The position numbers were made by a program, and so were the translations under genes. Shown here in pieces: positions 18,301-27,260 of a stretch of 64,000 nucleotides of DNA. Positions within the stretch are counted from its first letter, which is position 1. Each line of letters begins with the position of its first letter. The notes beneath the pieces were generated by a model. The model had not been told where the DNA came from. It did not search any database and saw only the letters and a list, made by a program, of their open reading frames with translations. Origin of the DNA: JASHVB01 sp963762885 (GTDB lineage: Bacteria > Pseudomonadota > Alphaproteobacteria > Acetobacterales > Acetobacteraceae); NCBI GenBank assembly GCA_963762885.1, contig CAVXNH010000034.1, forward strand, positions 62,001-126,000, read 5' to 3'.

Positions 18301-18442
18301 TGCGAACCCCTTGCGGCCAACCGGAATGCCCCGGATCGCTCTCGATCCGATTCGACTATGTGCGCTGCCGCGGTCTTCCCGCAAGAATCACTCACGCCGC
18401 AACCCCTCTCGGGTCATGGCCGGCGAAGGAGGCTGTAACTAA

Positions 18443-19810
18443 GGGCCTGGGACGAAATAGCCAAATCGCGTCACGAAAAATCAGGACGGGGCCGTATTCG
18501 CAAGGATCGACTCCATGATAGCGGATGCGGCGCGGCCTGAGGGGGCGCTAGCATCGCCAGGTGATCGACGTTGCAGCCATCCGATCCCGGTTTGTCGCGC
18601 TGTCGCCGTTTCTTGACGAGCGCGCGCGTCGGCTGGTTGCGGCCAGCGAGGCGAAGGCGGCAGGACATGGTGGCATAGCCGCGGCGTCGGTGGCCACTGG
18701 CGTGGCCCGCAGCACGATCGGCCGAGGTTTGGCCGAACTGACCACGCGGCACGATGACCGGCCTGGGCGTGTGCGCCGCTCCGGTGCCGGGCGCAAGCCG
18801 GCGACGACGAAGCAACCCGGTCTGCTGGCGGCATTGCAGGACTTGGTGACCTCGGCCATCCGCGGTGACCCTGAGGCGGCGCTGCTGTGGGTGAGCCGGA
18901 GCCAACGCCATTTAGCGGAAGCGTTGAGCGGGCGCGGCTTCCAGGTCAGCCACAAACTGGTCGGCCGATTGCTGGCAGGGCTCGGTTTCAGCCTGCAGGC
19001 CAACCGTAAGACGCGTGAGGGGAGCCATCACCCGGACCGCGATGCCCAGTTTGAGCACATCAATGCCCGGATCAAAGCGTTCCAGGCCAAGAAGCAGCCG
19101 GCGATTTCGGTAGACACCAAGAAGAAAGAGCTTGTTGGCGACTTCAAGAACGGTGGCCGGGAACTGCGGCCCAAGGGCAATCCCGAGCTGGTGCGGGTGC
19201 ATGACTTCAAGATCCCGGAGCTTGGCAAGGCCGTGCCCTATGGCGTCTACGATATCGCCGCCAATGCCGGCTGGGTCAGCGTGGGGATCGATCATGACAC
19301 CGCAGCCTTTGCCGTCGAGAGCATCCGGCGGTGGTGGCACGAACTTGGCCAGTCGCGCTATCCACACGCAAAGCGCCTGCTCATCACGGCTGACTGCGGC
19401 GGCAGCAACGGCGTCCGTGTCCGGCTGTGGAAGTGGGAGTTGCAGAAGCTGGCCAATGAGATCGGCGTGGCGATCACCGTGGCACATCTGCCCCCTGGCA
19501 CCAGCAAGTGGAACCGGATCGAGCACCGGCTGTTCGCCTTCATCACCCAGAACTGGCGCGGCAAGCCGTTGGTCAGCCATCAGGTGATCGTGCAACTGAT
19601 CGGCGCCACGACCACCAAGACTGGATTGAGCGTTGCCTGTCGCATCGATGACAACCTCTACCCGAAGGGCGTGACCGTCAGCGACGACGAGATCGAGGCC
19701 CTCAACCTGAGGTGCGACAAATTCCACGGCGAATGGAATTATACGATCTCACCATCCCTCAATTCCGGATGAGAACAGAACCGACGACCTGCTAATTTTG
19801 GCCCGGGTCC
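18443..19810. mobile_element. ISAzo13-family insertion sequence, apparently intact
   Basis: Imperfect terminal inverted repeats of about 20 bp bound the transposase: GGGCCTGGGACGAAATAGC at the left and the complement GGACCCGGGCCAAAATTAGC at the right. TAA flanks both ends (18440-18442 and 19811-19813), a possible 3-bp target duplication. The element is 1368 bp. It sits between an amidohydrolase gene and the PEP-CTERM gene without breaking either. Confidence 0.75.
18561..19772 (+). CDS. ISAzo13 family transposase
   Basis: 403 residues starting at GTG. The N-terminus has an HTH-like IAAASVATGVARSTIGRGLAEL. The DDE core is recognisable: ISVDTKKKELVGDF, a central VSVGIDHDTAAFAVESIRRWW, LLITADCGGSNGVR and LPPGTSKWNRIEHRLFAFI with the final glutamate. 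C-terminal YPKGVTVSDDEIEALN and FHGEWNYTI are typical of this family. Uninterrupted and full length, so the element could be active. Confidence 0.92.
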   Translation: MIDVAAIRSRFVALSPFLDERARRLVAASEAKAAGHGGIAAASVATGVARSTIGRGLAELTTRHDDRPGRVRRSGAGRKPATTKQPGLLAALQDLVTSAIRGDPEAALLWVSRSQRHLAEALSGRGFQVSHKLVGRLLAGLGFSLQANRKTREGSHHPDRDAQFEHINARIKAFQAKKQPAISVDTKKKELVGDFKNGGRELRPKGNPELVRVHDFKIPELGKAVPYGVYDIAANAGWVSVGIDHDTAAFAVESIRRWWHELGQSRYPHAKRLLITADCGGSNGVRVRLWKWELQKLANEIGVAITVAHLPPGTSKWNRIEHRLFAFITQNWRGKPLVSHQVIVQLIGATTTKTGLSVACRIDDNLYPKGVTVSDDEIEALNLRCDKFHGEWNYTISPSLNSG

Positions 19811-20112
19811 TAAATCCCCTCCCCACGATTTCGAGTTCGGAAATGGACATCCTAAGCGTGAATTCGCGCACTGGGCGATCGCTAACTCGCCCACAGACCG
19901 CGAGAGGAGCCGTCGTTCTCCCCGATTTTCGGGGTCGGTCAGCGGCAATCGCCGAATTGGGATTTAATTCCAGCCTCGAAGACCGCCACCCACGCCTTTT
20001 TTGTTGCCCGCAGCAAGGTCGTGGGTCGCCGACCATGATACTGGGAGCGGTCTTCCGCCGGCGATTGATTCGATCAAATCGTAACACAACGCAGACCGTG
20101 GGGAGCGACCGA
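19811..20112. other. Gene-free gap
   Basis: 302 bp between the insertion sequence and the PEP-CTERM gene. No reading frame with protein-like composition and no strong hairpin was seen; base composition is slightly more AT-rich than the surrounding genes. Confidence 0.5.
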
Positions 20113-20661
20113 TCAGAGCATCCTGCGCTTACGGGCCGCCCCAAGGCCCACCAGTCCGCCCGCAAGAAGGGCCAGGGTTGCAGGCTCAGGAACTATCAAC
20201 TCAGGGTCGTCACTGAGAACAAGAGTCCGAGTGGTTGTCGGCGCGTATTCCAGGGCCGCTGCGCAGGTGATCTGAAACGAGTGCGTCTCACAGCCGCCCG
20301 TAATCTTGTCGACCCCCACCATCGATGCGCTGAACGGCTCTGCAAAGTTCAAAATCAACGTGATGGCGTAAGTTCCCGCGTACGTCAAAAGCACACTGTT
20401 CGCGTAGTTACTCGTCGGATTGCCAGGGTCCACGTAGTGCGACCCGGTGAATAGTTGCGACGCCCCGGGCAGATCTATTGTGCCAGTTGTGCTACTGATG
20501 TTTGAGGCCACATAAATGCCATTAGGATTTACGTGAATATTTCCCGCCGCAGTGCCATTGTCATTGAATACAACGTTGCTTAGCGAAAGAATGACCGGAT
20601 ACGCCCTGGCGGTTGTATTGCCTCCCCAAAGCACGCCAAATGCGAGCAGAATCCTTTTCAA
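20113..20661 (-). CDS. PEP-CTERM sorting domain protein
   Basis: A 182-residue exported protein. MKRILLAFGVLWGGNTTARA is a signal peptide. The body is Thr/Ser/Asn-rich and beta-type (TYAITLILNFAEPF). The C-terminus is a textbook PEP-CTERM signal: VPEPATLALLAGGLVGLG followed by AARKRR. Such proteins are cut and anchored by an exosortase, usually in exopolysaccharide-producing bacteria; no exosortase lies in the window. Two cysteines (GGCETHSFQITC) could form a disulfide. GC content is lower than its neighbours. It reads toward the insertion sequence. Confidence 0.88.
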   Translation of the reverse strand: MKRILLAFGVLWGGNTTARAYPVILSLSNVVFNDNGTAAGNIHVNPNGIYVASNISSTTGTIDLPGASQLFTGSHYVDPGNPTSNYANSVLLTYAGTYAITLILNFAEPFSASMVGVDKITGGCETHSFQITCAAALEYAPTTTRTLVLSDDPELIVPEPATLALLAGGLVGLGAARKRRML

Positions 20662-20819
20662 TTCCTATCGATGTGGTCCACATTTTATGATCCTTACCGA
20701 TCCCTTGCTGGAAATATCACGGTCATGTGATGAAAGGCAAGTATTACCCCGCGAATCAATCCATCACCGCGACATGCCAGGGACCGTTCGCCCATCAGCA
20801 CGGCCCCCGACACCGCCCA

Positions 20820-21452
20820 TCACCGCTGCCGCAGAAAATTCGACACCGGGGAGGCGCGTTGCAACAACGCCTGCATCTCCGGATCCTTGTCGCTGTCCTT
20901 GGCGGTCAGCGCATCCATCGGTGCAAAGAATTCGTGCCCCTGCGCCAGTTGGTGCCGCGCGAAGCCGTCGTAGTGTTCCGCCTTGAGACCAAACAGAATT
21001 CGGGTCAGGCGCACCGGAAACACCGCCGGCAGCACCGGCGGGCGCAGCAGCACTCCGATTGCCTCCCAGCGTGGCGTGGGATCGTCCGGCATGGCCGGCG
21101 CGAGCAACCATGGCACCGGGCAGACGGCGAGCATGGAATGCGTGCTGGGCGCGAAGCGGGATCGCTTGTCGAGCAAGTTCTGGAACGTGCTGCACGCCTC
21201 TATCGCGAAGATATCCACAAAAGGATCCGCAATCGTGCCGCCGAAATTGAGCCACAGCCCATCCGGCAGGGTGCGCAGCCGCGTGCTGCCGGGTAACTTC
21301 AGGAACGGGTGGGAAGTCTTTGAGTCATCGCCCGGTCTACCTCGCAACCAGACGTGGCGGCCGCGCCGCGGCATGTGCAGTCCCGGCGGACGCTGCGGCC
21401 AGCCCTTCAACCGTTCCTTGACCTGCATGTCGAGGGACTGCGGATCGGTCAT
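20820..21452 (-). CDS. Hypothetical protein
   Basis: 210 residues, no recognised family. It contains GLWLNFGGTIADPFVDIFAIEAC, TFQNLLDKRSRFAPS, VCPVPWLLAP and HYDGFARHQLAQGHEFFAPM. No signal peptide or membrane segment. The mix of DIFAIE and KRSRF is loosely like small nuclease-like or plasmid-borne proteins, but there is not enough to name a fold. It has no operon partner, and GC is slightly below average, so recent acquisition is possible. Confidence 0.55.
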   Translation of the reverse strand: MTDPQSLDMQVKERLKGWPQRPPGLHMPRRGRHVWLRGRPGDDSKTSHPFLKLPGSTRLRTLPDGLWLNFGGTIADPFVDIFAIEACSTFQNLLDKRSRFAPSTHSMLAVCPVPWLLAPAMPDDPTPRWEAIGVLLRPPVLPAVFPVRLTRILFGLKAEHYDGFARHQLAQGHEFFAPMDALTAKDSDKDPEMQALLQRASPVSNFLRQR

Positions 21453-21864
21453 TATACGTCTCCAGGTAATCAGTTATAAACGATATACAACCACAAGATG
21501 CAAAACTATCCATGCAATTGCAACCTGACAAGCCGCATCCGGAATGAGCACCTATAAAATGCAAAATCTTTCGATGGCGACTTAATCATTGCGTGAAATC
21601 CTCGGTAATAGCGTTAATTCCAAACCGTCCTTGGACCCGCAACAGGGTAATATTCGCGTGCCCACAGATCAAAAAAACATCGAGTCTTTGAATCTTTTGC
21701 GAGTTTTTCTTCAAGTATTTTATCAACAGCCTGTTGATAAATTCGGCCCGAGCAATCATCATTTCACGCAATTTCACAGTTCGAAATGCCGCTGGTCCGA
21801 CAGACTGGCGCGCGTCCGAACGCCTGTGCGACGGCACAACCGGGCACCCTCCAGCCGGCAGACG
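21453..21864. other. AT-rich spacer with a 23-bp perfect palindrome
   Basis: The most AT-rich stretch of the window. No convincing gene; a short minus-strand open frame at 21586-21867 has unconvincing composition. At 21719-21741 the palindrome core TATCAACAGCCTGTTGATA is flanked by matching TT/AA. It has no T-run, so it looks more like a protein-binding site than a terminator. Confidence 0.6.
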
Positions 21865-21899
21865 CAAAAAAGGCCAGGAACCGGCACGGTCCCTGGCCT
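21865..21899 (-). terminator. Intrinsic terminator of citrate synthase
   Basis: On the minus strand AGGCCAGG pairs with CCTGGCCT with inner ACCG/CGGT, then a run of T (AAAAAA at 21866-21871 on the plus strand). It lies 32 bp past the gltA stop. Confidence 0.85.
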
Positions 21900-21930
21900 G
21901 TCTTGGTTCGCGCGGAACGCGAGCGGGTTC

Positions 21931-23238
21931 TCAGCCGCGCTTACTGACCGGCACGTAATCGCGCTGCGGCGCGCCGGTATAGACCTGCCGCGGCCGGCCG
22001 ATCCGCTGTGCCGGGTCCTCCATCATCTCCTGCCACTGGCTCACCCAGCCCACGGTACGCGACACCGCGAACAGCGCGGTGAACATGCTGGTCGGGAAGC
22101 CCATCGCCTTCAGGATGATGCCGGAGTAGAAATCCACGTTCGGGTACAGCTTGCGGTCGACGAAGTATTTGTCGTTGAGCGCAATCTTCTCCAGCTCCAT
22201 CGCCAGGTCGAGCAGGGGATCGCCTTTGATGCCGAGCTCTTCGAGAACGTCGTGACAGGCCTTCTGGATGATCTTCGCGCGCGGATCGTAGTTCTTGTAA
22301 ACGCGGTGGCCGAAGCCCCAGAGCATATCGTGGTTGTTGCGGTCCTTCACGTCCTCGAGGAAGGCCGGGATGTTCTTCACGTTGCCGATATGGGTCAGCA
22401 TCTTCAGCACCGCCTCGTTGGCGCCGCCATGCGCTGGGCCCCACAGGCTGGCGATGCCGGCGGCAATGCAGGCAAACGGGTTGGCCCCCGTCGAGCCCGC
22501 CAGCCGCACCGTGCTGGTCGACGCATTCTGCTCATGATCCGCGTGCAGGATCATGATCAGGTCCATCGCCTTCGACAGCACCGGGTTGACCTTGTACTCC
22601 TCCGCCGGAACGGCGTGGAACATGTGCAGGAAGTTCTCGGCGTAGCCCAGGTCGTTGCGGGGATACACGAACGGCTGGCCGATGGCGTATTTGTACGCCC
22701 AGGCGGCGATCGTCGGCACCTTGGCGATCAGCCGGAATGCACTGATCCGCCGGCTCTCGGGATCGTGGATGTCCAGGCTGTCGTGGTAGAACGCCGACAG
22801 CGCGCCGACCACACCGCACATCACTGCCATGGGGTGGGCGTCGCGCCGGAACCCGTTGTAGAAGGTGCGCAGTTGCTCATGCAGCATGGTGTGCCGCATG
22901 ACGCCCAGCTCGAACTCCTTCAGCTTGCCCGCCTCAGGCAGATCGCCGTACAACAGCAGATAAGCGACCTCCAGGAATGTCGATTTCTCGGCCAGTTGCT
23001 CGATCGGGTAGCCGCGATACAGCAGCACGCCCTGGTCGCCGTCGATGTAGGTGATCTTGCTGTCGCAGGATGCGGTCACCCCGTAGCCGGGGTCGAAGGT
23101 GAACACCCCCAGGTCGTTGTACATCTTGCGGATGTCGAAAACGTCCGGCCCGATGGTGCCGGAGATCAGCGGCAGGGTGGTGGACCGGTTGGTGCCGCTC
23201 AGGGTGACGGTGACGGAGCCGTTTGTCTTGGCGCTCAT
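21931..23238 (-). CDS. gltA: Citrate synthase, type II
   Basis: A 435-residue enzyme that condenses acetyl-CoA and oxaloacetate at entry to the TCA cycle. Landmarks: an N-terminal small beta domain (LPLISGTIGPDVFDIRKMY), LLYRGYPIEQLAEKS, HPMAVMCGVVGALSAFYHD, the catalytic-histidine loop LHADHEQNASTSTVRL, GPAHGGANEAVLKML, GFGHRVYKNYDPRA and the catalytic-aspartate region DVKDRN / NVDFYSG. Length and N-terminal domain fit the hexameric, NADH-regulated Gram-negative form. It is monocistronic with its own terminator. This gene is intact, unlike many around it. Confidence 0.97.
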   Translation of the reverse strand: MSAKTNGSVTVTLSGTNRSTTLPLISGTIGPDVFDIRKMYNDLGVFTFDPGYGVTASCDSKITYIDGDQGVLLYRGYPIEQLAEKSTFLEVAYLLLYGDLPEAGKLKEFELGVMRHTMLHEQLRTFYNGFRRDAHPMAVMCGVVGALSAFYHDSLDIHDPESRRISAFRLIAKVPTIAAWAYKYAIGQPFVYPRNDLGYAENFLHMFHAVPAEEYKVNPVLSKAMDLIMILHADHEQNASTSTVRLAGSTGANPFACIAAGIASLWGPAHGGANEAVLKMLTHIGNVKNIPAFLEDVKDRNNHDMLWGFGHRVYKNYDPRAKIIQKACHDVLEELGIKGDPLLDLAMELEKIALNDKYFVDRKLYPNVDFYSGIILKAMGFPTSMFTALFAVSRTVGWVSQWQEMMEDPAQRIGRPRQVYTGAPQRDYVPVSKRG

Positions 23239-23370
23239 GCGCGTGTCCTCATGGTAAACCGCCGCAGCGGACTGAAGCTCAGGGCGAAATTATGGCGGCA
23301 CGCCCCCGGACGCAACCTTCGCGCGTGCAGCAAATGCCCGCGCGAGACGAAATCTTGCTCGGAGCCGCCG

Positions 23371-24291
23371 TCAATCCATCGGTTGCGGCGCGATCCGGAG
23401 CGAGGCCGTGCGGATTGCGCTTTCCCGCAGCAGGCGAATTTCGATGACGCTGCCGATGCGGTCGGGCCGGATGAAGGCGCGCAGACCCTGCGGTCCGCTC
23501 ACGCTTTCGCCGTCGATGGCCAGCAGCACGTCGCCCAGCCGCAGCCCCGCATGCTCTGCCGGACCGCCCGCGGTCACGCTGACCACCAGGCGGCCGGACG
23601 TCTGGTGGGCGATGCCGCGCATCGCGTGCGGCACGTTGATCGGTTGCAGCGCGACCCCCAGCCAGCCGCGCCGCCCCTGCTGGGTCGGCAGCGTCTTCGC
23701 CATGCCGAGCGGATCGAGGAACCGGTTGATCGTGGCATGCGGGACCACCAGTGCCTCGCCTTGCGGCCCGGTGGTGGCCATGCCCAGCAGCCCCCCCCTT
23801 GCATCCAGCACCGGCCCGCCGGCCGGCACCAGTTCGGCCGCGAGATCGAGGATGACCGCGTCGCCGATCGGGCCGCTGCTGGCGCCGCCGCTATGGCCGA
23901 CCCAGTAGATCGTGGTCAGCCGGACGGTCGGACTGCCATCCGCTGCCGCGCCGATCACCAGGGCGAGGCCGCCCACCGCGGGATTGGAAGCGGCACGCAA
24001 GGGCGTCGTCACGGCCGGCGAATTGAGCGTCAGACAGGCCAGATTGGTGGCCGGATCGCGCCGCGCCGCGCGGGCCGGCAGCAGCGTGCCGTCCGATCCG
24101 GAGAGCGAGTAGCTATCCTGCGCCGGCAAGGCCTGATCGGATGTGACCACCACGTCGGCCCGCCAGACGATCCCCGCAATGTGCCGGTTCCCCCCGATCC
24201 GGATCGCCGTCACCCATTGCGCGGCGGTTGCGACCTGGCTCGCCAGGGCATCGGAAAGCTGCGGTAGAAGTTGCGTAACAGCGTTGCTCAT
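23371..24291 (-). CDS. DegP/S1C-like protein with PDZ domain, catalytic triad lost
   Basis: 306 residues: a trypsin-fold region (about 1-200) and a PDZ domain (about 215-300, GWLGVALQPINVP, GPAEHAGLRLGDVLLAIDGE). In active members the fold has a catalytic His after TAxH and a serine in GNSGGPL. Here the equivalents read VVVTSDQAL and VPAGGPVLD, so both His and Ser are missing. The aspartate region ATNLACLTL also lacks the usual motif. There is no signal peptide, so it seems cytoplasmic. It is probably a pseudoprotease scaffold. It sits 132 bp from gltA but in the same direction. Confidence 0.75.
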   Translation of the reverse strand: MSNAVTQLLPQLSDALASQVATAAQWVTAIRIGGNRHIAGIVWRADVVVTSDQALPAQDSYSLSGSDGTLLPARAARRDPATNLACLTLNSPAVTTPLRAASNPAVGGLALVIGAAADGSPTVRLTTIYWVGHSGGASSGPIGDAVILDLAAELVPAGGPVLDARGGLLGMATTGPQGEALVVPHATINRFLDPLGMAKTLPTQQGRRGWLGVALQPINVPHAMRGIAHQTSGRLVVSVTAGGPAEHAGLRLGDVLLAIDGESVSGPQGLRAFIRPDRIGSVIEIRLLRESAIRTASLRIAPQPMD

Positions 24292-24324
24292 CGGTCAGTC
24301 AGCTTGTGACACGTAGCCGACGCC

Positions 24325-24532
24325 CTGTGAACCTCTCCCGCGGGAGCGGGAGAGAGCCTGCCCCTGGGCGTTTGACCCGGGGGTCGAGGTGCGAAGCACC
24401 GCGGGTGAGGGTGATCGGGCCGCACGTAAGCAGGTAGAGCGTGCCGACCCGATCACCCTCACCCTCGCCGCTGGCGCGTCTCGACCTCTCCCGCTCCCGC
24501 GGGAGAGGTTAGTACATCCCGGGAGAGGTTAC
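24325..24532. repeat. Family C repeat, CCTCTCCCGC...GCGGGAGAGG
   Basis: Copies of ACCTCTCCCGCGGGAGCGG and its complement at 24330-24356 and 24483-24512 bracket inverted GGGTGAGGGTGATCGGG / CGATCACCCTCACCC. The gap has no gene. The same family appears at 46741-46866 and near 58350-58385. Confidence 0.75.
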
Positions 24533-25760
24533 CTACGCCTTCACCAGCGGACATCCGCCTTCGTTCAGCGGCCGCCATGCCTCCTCTGCCGGCGTCGTGG
24601 CGATCACCTTGGCGACGTCCCACGGCTGCTTGCTCTCCGCTGGAGTCTTCGCCTGGAACAGGTAAACTGGGTGCACCGCACGGCCATCCTCGCGAATCCG
24701 CCCGGGGCCGAAAGCGTCGTCATCGGTCGGCATCTTCTTCATCCGCTCCACCGCCGCGCGCCCATCCGCCTTTGCCGCGGCGACGCCCATGTCCGCCACC
24801 GCCTTCAGGTAGTGCAGCGTCACGCCGTAATCGCCCGCCTGCGTCATGTTCGGCCAGATGCCGTTCACCGTCTTCGTCTTCACCCGGTCGTTCCACGCCC
24901 GCGTGCGATCGTTCAGGTCCCAGTAGGACAACTCGCTCGTAGTACAGCCCGCCCACCGTCGCCAGGCCCAGCGCCTTGACGTCGGTGCTCTGGATCAGCA
25001 TCGCGACCACCTTCATCGAGTTCATCAGGCCGAATTCCTGGGCCTGCTTGATGCAGTTGGCAGTGTCGCCCCCGGCATTGCACAGGCCCAGCACCTTCGC
25101 GCCGGACGCCTGCGCGCGCACCAACATCGACGAGAAATCGCTGGTGTCGGGGAACGGATACTTCACGTCGCCCATCACCTTGCCGCCGGCCTGCTTCACC
25201 AGATCGGCGGTGTCACGCTCCAGCGTCTGGCCGAACACATAGTCCGCGGTGATGAAGAACCACGTGTCGCCGCCCTGCTTCACCGTGGCCCCGCCGGTGG
25301 ACTTCGCCAGCATGTAGGTGTCGTAGGTCCAGTGGATCGTGTTCGGGCTGCACTGCTTCCCGGTCAAATCCGACGTGCCGGTGCCGGAGTTCAGCATCAC
25401 CTTGTTCTTCTCGCGGCAGACCTGGTTCACCGCCAGCCCGACCGACGACGTCGGCACGTCGACGATCGCGTCCACCCCGTCCTGGTCGATCCATTGCCGG
25501 GCGATGCCGGCGCCCACATCCGGCTTGTTCTGGTGGTCGGCGAAGATGACCTCGACATTGAACCCCTTGCCAGGGACGCCGAAATCGATAAGAGCCTGCT
25601 TGCAACAGATCACCCCGTTGGGGCCGCCATCGTCGCGATAGGGGCCGGACATGTCGTTCAGCACCCCCAGCTTGATGGTCGGCGCCGCCTGAGCCCGTCC
25701 GAGGCGCGGCAAGGCGGCAACGGCGGTGGCACCGAGCATGGCGCGGCGGGTGATTTTCAT
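24533..25760 (-). pseudogene. Branched-chain amino-acid-type ABC substrate-binding protein, one frameshift
   Basis: MKITRRAMLGATAVAALPRL with GRAQA is a twin-arginine-like signal peptide. The mature part follows the periplasmic-binding LivJ/HAAT pattern: IKLGVLNDMSGPY, ADHQNKPDVGAGIARQW, DTWFFITADYVFG and FPDTSDFSSML. Near 24938 the frame changes between GGLYYERV and SYWDLNDRTRAWNDR, and the C-terminus (CPLVKA) is intact. Joined length of about 408 residues is normal. It is an orphan; no LivHMGF genes are adjacent. Read error is the likeliest cause. Confidence 0.82.
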
Positions 25761-25863
25761 TTCCTGGCGTCCCGTGTAGTGGAAGAAACGTCCTATAAAC
25801 CGACCCGCCACCGGGGTTAATGGCGGCAGGGCATGGCTGGATTGCGGTCGAGGGGAATACGGG

Positions 25864-26517
25864 GTGAGGACCGTCATCGTGGTGGGGATGCGCGCAGAGG
25901 CGAAGCTCGCCCGGCGCCTTGGCATGCCCGTCATGATCGGCGGCGGCACGGCCGCGGGCGCCGAAGACACGGCGCGCCGCGCGGTCGAGGCGGGCGCCAC
26001 CTCGCTGGTCAGCTTCGGTCTGAGCGCCGGCCTCGATCCCGGCCTGCGCCCTGGCAAGGTCGTCGTCCCGGCAGTGGTGCTGGCCGACGACAAGTCGTTC
26101 ACACCCGATGCCGCCCTGATGGCATGGCTCGGCGGCGCAACGCCGCACCGCCTGCTGGCGGACGGCATGATCGCCGCCGACGCGGAGACAAAGCGCCGGC
26201 TTTGGCAGGAGACAGGTGCGGCCACCCTGGACCTGGAGAGCGGCGCCGTGGCCCGTGTCGCCGCCGAGCATAATCTTCCGTTCGCCGTGCTGCGCGCGGT
26301 CTGCGATCCGGCCGAGCGCGACCTGCCGCCGGCCGCACTCGCCGCACTGGATGCGCACGGTGCGATCGGGCTGGCGCGGATCGCCGGCTCCGTCACCGGC
26401 CGCCCCGGGCAAATCCCCGCATTGCTCAGGCTTGCGGCGGACGCCATCGCCGCGCTGCGGGCCCTGGCCCGACACGTGGCGATGATCGCAGCCTGTCCTG
26501 CGGAAGATTTCCGGTGA
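25864..26517 (+). CDS. hpnG: Nucleoside phosphorylase-like protein, HpnG type
   Basis: 217 residues from a GTG start. The N-terminal VIVVGMRAEAKLARR, GGGTAAGAEDTARRAV and SFGLSAGLDPGLRPGKVVVP are typical of HpnG, which removes adenine from adenosylhopane in hopanoid synthesis. DLESGAVARVA and FAVLRAVCDPAERDLPPAAL hold the purine-binding acidic residue. Other hpn genes are not adjacent, so a related 5'-methylthioadenosine nucleosidase is the alternative. It is divergent from the binding-protein gene with 103 bp between them. Confidence 0.72.
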   Translation: MRTVIVVGMRAEAKLARRLGMPVMIGGGTAAGAEDTARRAVEAGATSLVSFGLSAGLDPGLRPGKVVVPAVVLADDKSFTPDAALMAWLGGATPHRLLADGMIAADAETKRRLWQETGAATLDLESGAVARVAAEHNLPFAVLRAVCDPAERDLPPAALAALDAHGAIGLARIAGSVTGRPGQIPALLRLAADAIAALRALARHVAMIAACPAEDFR

Positions 26518-26571
26518 AGCCATTGGCACGTTGCCCGGACCAACCCCGGTGAAATCCGGTAATCGGACGGT

Positions 26572-26668
26572 CGGATTGCTGGTGCCATTGAAGTCGGCCG
26601 ATCCCGATCGCCTCGTGACGATCCTGGCGCAGGCCGAAGCGTTGGCGGCGGGACGTGGCCGGGCCTGA
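26572..26668 (+). repeat. Partial duplicate of the 5' end of the gene at 28201
   Basis: The string GGATTGCTGGTGCC and about 75 further bases match 28197-28290 with few differences (TTGAAGTCGGCCGATCCCGA, GCGCAGGCCGAAGCGT). The copy then diverges and has no downstream gene. It starts at the same base as the other copy, so a mobile or recombined segment is likely. Confidence 0.7.
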
Positions 26669-26756
26669 CCCGGGCAAACAATCCGGCGCTCGACGCGACG
26701 CCTTCACCACGTCAGGCAGGAGTTTGCTCGCCCGGATCAAGCCTTGGCACCGCTTC

Positions 26757-26962
26757 GCTCCTGGCAAGAAACAACCCGAGTTGCCCGGCTCCCACGTCAT
26801 GGCGGGCGAAGGCCCGCCATCCACGACTATGCTGCGTGCCGCGAGAAAAGTCGTGGATGCCGACCTACGTCGGCATGACGTGGGGGGCGGGCACCACCGC
26901 AGTTTCATCCAGGGCGGGTCGGCTACCGCCGGACGGTGGCCAACTCGCAATGACAGGCGTTG
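26757..26962. repeat. Family B nested palindrome, short form
   Basis: CCCACGTCATGGCGGGCGAA and its complement, with inner CCATCCACGAC / GTCGTGGATG arms, followed by ATGCCGACCTACGTCGGCAT, ACGTGGGGGGCGGGCACCAC and CGCAGTTTCATCCAGGGCGG. A near-identical copy is at 59612-59834. Confidence 0.85.
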
Positions 26963-27042
26963 CACAGCGTTTCCCGTCAGCCGGAAATTGCTCCAAGCGC
27001 CCACCAATGCAACGCCGCTTCGGCAGGCGCTCAGCCCGCCGT

Positions 27043-27260
27043 ATACCACCCCCCGAACGATTGACTTTCGACCGCTTCGCACGGACCGCCCCAACCGTCA
27101 TGGCCGGCCCGTGCCGGCCATCCACGCCTTGCCTTCGTGCACGCGACAAAAGGCGTGGATGGCCGGCACAAGCCCCGGGACAAGCGCCCGACCCTGTGCC
27201 GGCCATGACGGTTAGGGACGGCCGTTGTTGGTACGTCAATCGTTTTGCGGGCCGGTATTA
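27043..27260. repeat. Family A nested palindrome (about 218 bp)
   Basis: ATACCACCCCCCGAACGATTG opens and CAATCGTTTTGCGGGCCGGT closes it; the interior contains CCGTCATGGCCGGCC, the CATCCACGCC/GGCGTGGATG core and a 24-bp insertion rich in GGGACAAGCGCCC. Confidence 0.85.

Noticed and set aside
21453..21864. Replication origin
   Set aside because: AT-rich and has one DnaA-box-like sequence, but no cluster of boxes and none of the usual neighbours (dnaA, hemE, parA).
21586..21867. 93-codon minus-strand gene before the gltA terminator
   Set aside because: AT-rich and unlike resident codon use, no family resemblance, and overlaps the palindrome and the terminator.
21589..24267. 892-codon plus-strand open frame
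   Set aside because: It is antisense to gltA and the PDZ protein, both of which have strong family motifs; the antisense product is low in hydrophobic pattern and rich in His/Arg/Gln.
25760..26681. Long N-terminal extension of the binding protein on the minus strand
   Set aside because: Antisense to hpnG; a signal peptide begins exactly at MKITRRAML (25760).
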